A stretch of 9,270 nucleotides of DNA. It comes from Acetobacteraceae bacterium (GTDB taxonomy: Bacteria; Pseudomonadota; Alphaproteobacteria; Acetobacterales; Acetobacteraceae). A program made the position numbers and the translations under genes. The stretch covers positions 1-9,270 of the forward strand of contig CANJOG010000050.1 of assembly GCA_947475475.1 (NCBI GenBank), read 5' to 3'. Positions 6,192-9,270 of this stretch are shown piece by piece. Position 1 is the stretch's first letter; each line of letters begins with the position of its first letter. A model generated the notes under the pieces. The model had not been told where the DNA came from. It saw only the letters and a list, made by a program, of their open reading frames with translations, and did no database searches.

Positions 6192-7892
6192 ATGGCTCAT
6201 GATCTTGTCATTCGCGGCGGCACGGTGGTCGATGGCACCGGCCTGCCATCCTATCGCGCCGATATCGGCATTGTCGGCGACCGTATCGCCGAGATTGGCC
6301 GCATCGCGGCGCGGGGCGCACGTGAGATCGATGCGGATGGCAAGATCGTCTCGCCCGGCTTCATCGACGCGCATACGCATGTCGATGCGCAGATGAACTG
6401 GGATGCGCTCGGCACCTCGTCATGCTGGCAGGGTGTCACCAGTGTGGTGATGGGCAATTGCGGATTTACGCTCGCACCGTCGCGTGCCTCGGCGCGCGAA
6501 CTGGTGCTGCGCAATCTGGAACGCGCGGAGGATATCTCCGCCCAGGCGATGGCGCTGGGCGTCACCTGGAACTGGGAGACATTTCCGGAATATCTTGATG
6601 CCATCGAGATGATACCGAAGGGTCTCAATCACGCCGTGCATCTCGGCCATTCGGCGCTGCGTACCTGGGCGATGGGCGAGCGCGCCTTTAGCGAGCAGGC
6701 CGATGCGGATGACCTGGCGCTCATGCAGGGCCAGTTGCGCGCCGGCATGGCGGCGGGCGCGGTGGGGTTTTCCACATCTTTTAGCCCTGCACACGAGACC
6801 TCCGATGATCGTCCGGTCGCCTCACGGCTCGCCGCCTGGAGCGAGATCGAATTCCTCGCCGGCAGCATGGGCGGTGGGGTGTTCCAGTTCGCGCTGGAGG
6901 CGGAAAGCCGCAGTCTCGATGAGGCGGTTCGCACGAAATCGATGAACCGGTTGAAGAAATTGGCGGTGGATACCGGCCTGACCATGGCCTTCGGCACCGT
7001 GCCGGCCTCCGTGCCGCAACCGGAAGTCTGGCGCGCCAATCTCAGGCTTCTCGATGATGCCGCGGCCGAGGGCGGCACGATCTATGGCCTGACGCATAGC
7101 CGCGATATCACGCTGCTGCTGTCCTTTGCCACCAACCTGCCTTTCGACAAGCTGCCGGTGTGGCGCGAGTTCCGGGCCCAGCCGCTCGATGTGCAACAGG
7201 CGCAACTGCGCGATCCGGCAATCCGGGCCAAGCTTGAGGATGTTGCCAATAACGGCCCCTATGGCCGCGCCATCGGCACTGAAGCGCGCAAGCCAGACTG
7301 GGACTGCATCTTCCTGTTCGACAAGCCGCTGCCGCCGCATCGCCGCCTGAGCGAGATTGCTGCCGCGCGCGGCACCACGCCGATTGGGGCGATGATCGAT
7401 CTGGCGCTGGAAAGCGATATGGCGTGTCTATTCCAGCAGTTTTTCGCCCCGCAGGTCGAGGCGCATCTGCTGGAGACCATCCTGCATCCGCGCACCATCC
7501 TGACATTTTCCGATACCGGCGCGCATGTCAGCCAGATTTCCGACTGCTCGATCCAGACGCATCTGCTTGCCTACTGGGTGCGGCAAAAAAGGGCGATCGG
7601 GCTTGAACAGGCAATGCGCATGATCACGCTGGCGCCCGCGCGGGCCTGGGGATTGTCCGATCGTGGTCTGCTGCGCGAAGGCATGAAGGCGGATCTGAAT
7701 GTGTTCGACGCGGCACGTATTGCGCCGAGCCTGCCGGAAGTGCGTCACGATCTGCCGGGCGGGGTGAAACGGTTGATCCAGCGCGCCGAGGGTATCGATG
7801 CGACCATCGTCAATGGCACGATTTTGATGGAGAATGGCGAGCATACCGGAGACCTTCCGGGGCGGTTGCTGCGGCGGCGTGTGACGGGCTGA
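6192..7892 (+). CDS. Amidohydrolase, D-aminoacylase-like (amidohydrolase family 3)
   Basis: A 566-residue metal-dependent hydrolase. The N-terminal small beta domain (LVIRGGTVVDGTGLP, then GDRIAEIG) leads into the barrel motif PGFIDAHTHVDAQ with metal ligands His61 and His63. GVTSVVMGNCGF places Cys90 where D-aminoacylases have their metal-binding cysteine. LGHSALR has His153, and FSDTGAHVS provides the catalytic Asp441. The C-terminal part (LAPARAWGLSDRGLLREGMKADLNVFD) closes the beta domain as usual. Family members deacylate N-acyl-D-amino acids or split other amide-like bonds. The central region lacks the usual HxRxE and SHxK stretches seen in characterised D-aminoacylases and instead has GLTHSRDITLLLSF (His302), so a different substrate is likely. 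The ATG has a GGAAAG site eight bases upstream. It sits between the dioxygenase and the binding protein and probably belongs to the same pathway. Confidence 0.88.
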   Translation: MAHDLVIRGGTVVDGTGLPSYRADIGIVGDRIAEIGRIAARGAREIDADGKIVSPGFIDAHTHVDAQMNWDALGTSSCWQGVTSVVMGNCGFTLAPSRASARELVLRNLERAEDISAQAMALGVTWNWETFPEYLDAIEMIPKGLNHAVHLGHSALRTWAMGERAFSEQADADDLALMQGQLRAGMAAGAVGFSTSFSPAHETSDDRPVASRLAAWSEIEFLAGSMGGGVFQFALEAESRSLDEAVRTKSMNRLKKLAVDTGLTMAFGTVPASVPQPEVWRANLRLLDDAAAEGGTIYGLTHSRDITLLLSFATNLPFDKLPVWREFRAQPLDVQQAQLRDPAIRAKLEDVANNGPYGRAIGTEARKPDWDCIFLFDKPLPPHRRLSEIAAARGTTPIGAMIDLALESDMACLFQQFFAPQVEAHLLETILHPRTILTFSDTGAHVSQISDCSIQTHLLAYWVRQKRAIGLEQAMRMITLAPARAWGLSDRGLLREGMKADLNVFDAARIAPSLPEVRHDLPGGVKRLIQRAEGIDATIVNGTILMENGEHTGDLPGRLLRRRVTG

Positions 7893-7938
7893 GAAAGCAA
7901 ATACGCCGCGCGAGCGGTGATTGGGGAGACAAAAGACA

Positions 7939-8991
7939 ATGAAGATTCAAAGGCGTTCTGTTCTGGCGCTTGGCCTTGCCGCGCCTTTCGCTGGTGTTGC
8001 GGTGGGTGGAAAGGCCATGGCGCAATCCGGCCCGATCACGGTGCGGATGCAGGGTATTGGCGCCAATGCCTCGACCCTGCCTGAAACCTATGCGCGCACC
8101 GTTGGCTTGTTTGAAAAGAACGGGCTGAATGTCCAATTCCTGCCGCCGATCTTCAATGCCAATAGCGTAATGGCAGTTGCGGTGCAGGGCCAGGCCGATT
8201 TCGCCTATACCGGCGGCAGCGCCATCGTGCCGGTGGTGCAGCAGGGGCGGCCGATGAAGGTGGTCGCGACGATTCTGAGCGGCCTGGACCTCAAAGTCTC
8301 GCTCACCAAGGTGGCGCTGGAGAAACTGGCAAAGCAGGGTGTTACGCAAAATTCGTCCGTGGAGGAGCGTGTGCGCGCCCTGCGTGGCCTGCGGCTCGGC
8401 GCGCCGACCGTCGGTTCGCTCACCGATCTGTCGTTTCGTTATTCGATGAAGAAATATGGCATCGATCCAAAGGAGCTGACGATCCAGCCAATGGCGGATA
8501 TGACCGCGCTCCTGGCCGCCCTGCGGCAGGGCGTTGTCGATGGCGTCGTCGGCACCGCCTCGACCACCAGTGGCCGGGCCGAGACCGAAGGTTTGGCGAT
8601 GCGCTATCTCGCCTTCGAGGAAAGCGATCCGCTGCTGCGCGCCTTCCCGACCTATATCATCGCGGTGTCGGACGAGTATTTGCAGAAGAATCCGGAAGCG
8701 GTGCGGCGCGTGCTGACTGTTTTCTCACAGGCCAAGGCAGCTATTCGCCGCGGCTTGACGGATGCGGAATTCGCCGAGGTGAAGAAGCAGTTCTTTCCGG
8801 ATACCCCACAAGCCTCCTACGATTATGGGCATAGTGTGACTGTGCCGGCGCTCAAGGCCAGTATCGTGCCAAAAGACGAGCAACTGGTTTCCCTGCTCGC
8901 CATCAACAATGCGATGGCGGAAAATCCGGCCAAGCTGACATTCGCGCAGGTGTTCGATTCGCGCATCGCGGCCGAGATCGAAAAGCCGTAG
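7939..8991 (+). CDS. ABC transporter substrate-binding protein, SsuA/TauA/NMT1-like
   Basis: A 350-residue exported protein. The N-terminus has a twin-arginine QRRSVLALG, a hydrophobic stretch to about residue 24, and a likely cleavage after AMA (residue 28), so Tat export is possible, with Sec as the alternative. The mature part begins with a PITVRMQGIG strand and shows the NMT1/SsuA pattern: NGLNVQFLPP, a QGQADFAYTGGSAIVPVVQQGRPMKVVAT segment in the first lobe, LRLGAPTVGSLTDLSFRYSMKKYGI in the second, then ALLAALRQGVVDGVVG. Such proteins capture sulfonates, nitrate, pyrimidine precursors or other small organics for ABC import. ATG at 7939 follows GGGGAG with a 10-nt gap. No permease or ATPase gene follows; the next gene is convergent. 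It is probably co-transcribed with the amidohydrolase 46 nt upstream. Confidence 0.9.
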   Translation: MKIQRRSVLALGLAAPFAGVAVGGKAMAQSGPITVRMQGIGANASTLPETYARTVGLFEKNGLNVQFLPPIFNANSVMAVAVQGQADFAYTGGSAIVPVVQQGRPMKVVATILSGLDLKVSLTKVALEKLAKQGVTQNSSVEERVRALRGLRLGAPTVGSLTDLSFRYSMKKYGIDPKELTIQPMADMTALLAALRQGVVDGVVGTASTTSGRAETEGLAMRYLAFEESDPLLRAFPTYIIAVSDEYLQKNPEAVRRVLTVFSQAKAAIRRGLTDAEFAEVKKQFFPDTPQASYDYGHSVTVPALKASIVPKDEQLVSLLAINNAMAENPAKLTFAQVFDSRIAAEIEKP

Positions 8992-9022
8992 TCTTCGTCA
9001 GGGGCGAATAAGGGCGCTGTGC

Positions 9023-9048
9023 GTGGGGTGGGCCTTGGCCCACCCTGC
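9023..9048. terminator. Strong GC hairpin between convergent genes, likely bidirectional terminator
   Basis: GGGTGGGCC (9026-9034) and GGCCCACCC (9037-9045) are perfectly complementary; three more pairs (two G-T, one G-C) extend the stem to 9023-9048. The top pairs would open to give a loop of about six bases. It lies 31 nt past the binding-protein stop and 22 nt from the stop of the minus-strand gene. Neither side has a T-run, so termination is inferred from position and stem strength. Confidence 0.5.
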
Positions 9049-9070
9049 AAACCGGGCCGAATCGTCGGAC

Positions 9071-9270
9071 TTAGTGCCGGACGGCGCCGCCGCTTTCCAT
9101 CAACTCGCGCTGGGCTTTGTATTGTTCGGCACGGATCGTCACCACGAGGCCGGCGACTGAGGCGGAGATTCGCAGCGAGTCCTCGAGATCGGCGGAAAGC
9201 GTGTGGTTCATGTAAATGAAGATGCGCTTGGAAAAGACCGGGCGTTGCGCAAGAGAAACGCCGAGATTCT
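9071..9270 (-). CDS. C-terminal part of an unidentified gene, perhaps crotonase (enoyl-CoA hydratase) family
   Basis: On the minus strand a frame runs from the window edge to TAA at 9071, giving 65 residues without a stop: LGVSLAQRPVFSKRIFIY, then MNHTLSADLEDSLRISAS, then a helix VAGLVVTIRAEQYKAQRELM and a short tail ending GGAVRH. The alternation of small and charged residues and the layout (K-R in a helix, an acidic LEDSL helix, then a terminal helix with a Gln/Glu-Tyr-Lys pattern) resembles the C-terminal helices of crotonase-fold proteins, where a similar helix is followed by a variable tail. That similarity is weak and from memory. The gene continues past 9270, so no start or active site is visible. 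It is convergent with the binding protein. Confidence 0.6.
   Translation of the reverse strand, partial: NLGVSLAQRPVFSKRIFIYMNHTLSADLEDSLRISASVAGLVVTIRAEQYKAQRELMESGGAVRH

Noticed and set aside
5442..6380. Minus-strand open frame of 312 codons across the dioxygenase and the start of the amidohydrolase
   Set aside because: Overlaps the catalytic motifs of two clear plus-strand genes and shows the His/Arg-rich bias of antisense frames.

Overview
This is a GC-rich, gene-dense window that looks like an alphaproteobacterial chromosome. The evidence is a cytochrome c maturation gene (ccmI) next to a DUF1674/SDHAF4-type gene, a yggT-yggU-folD operon, and heavy GCG/CGC/CTG codon use. Rhodospirillales, perhaps Acetobacteraceae, is my best guess, but the lineage is inferred from gene content and style, not from a search.

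Positions 1-907 (+): the last codons of a gene that overlaps ccmI by ATGA (probably ccmH), then ccmI, then a 53-residue SDHAF4-like protein. Positions 933-2409 (-): a compact operon yggT > yggU (DUF167) > folD, with a 5-nt gap and a 4-nt overlap. It converges on the SDHAF4 gene with only 25 nt between the stops. Positions 2410-2545: a divergent intergenic region with a candidate extended -10 promoter for yggT, a candidate promoter for the tRNA, an 8-bp direct repeat around its -35 and a short palindrome. Positions 2546-2621 (+): tRNA-Ala(CGC) with encoded CCA. Then arfB (ribosome rescue hydrolase) and, after a 120-nt gap, acsA (AMP-forming acetyl-CoA synthetase).

Positions 5268-8991 (+) hold the accessory part: a TauD/TfdA-type Fe(II)/2-oxoglutarate dioxygenase, an amidohydrolase of the D-aminoacylase-like class, and a secreted SsuA/NMT1-type substrate-binding protein with a possible Tat signal. 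The three genes are co-directional with gaps of 63 and 46 nt. A good candidate sigma70 promoter (TTGACG-17-TATCGT) precedes the first gene, with an 8+8 bp inverted repeat over the -10/start region that looks like an operator. A plausible reading is a regulated uptake-and-breakdown module for a small organic compound (oxidative cleavage or hydroxylation, then hydrolysis of an amide or related bond), with the binding protein as the capture component. No permease or ATPase gene follows; the next gene is convergent. The substrate cannot be read from the sequence.

Positions 9023-9048 hold a strong GC hairpin between the convergent genes. At 9071-9270 (-) is the C-terminal end of a gene running off the window, perhaps a crotonase-family protein. 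Most of the window is ordinary housekeeping; the 5.2-9.0 kb cluster and its upstream palindrome deserve the second look.
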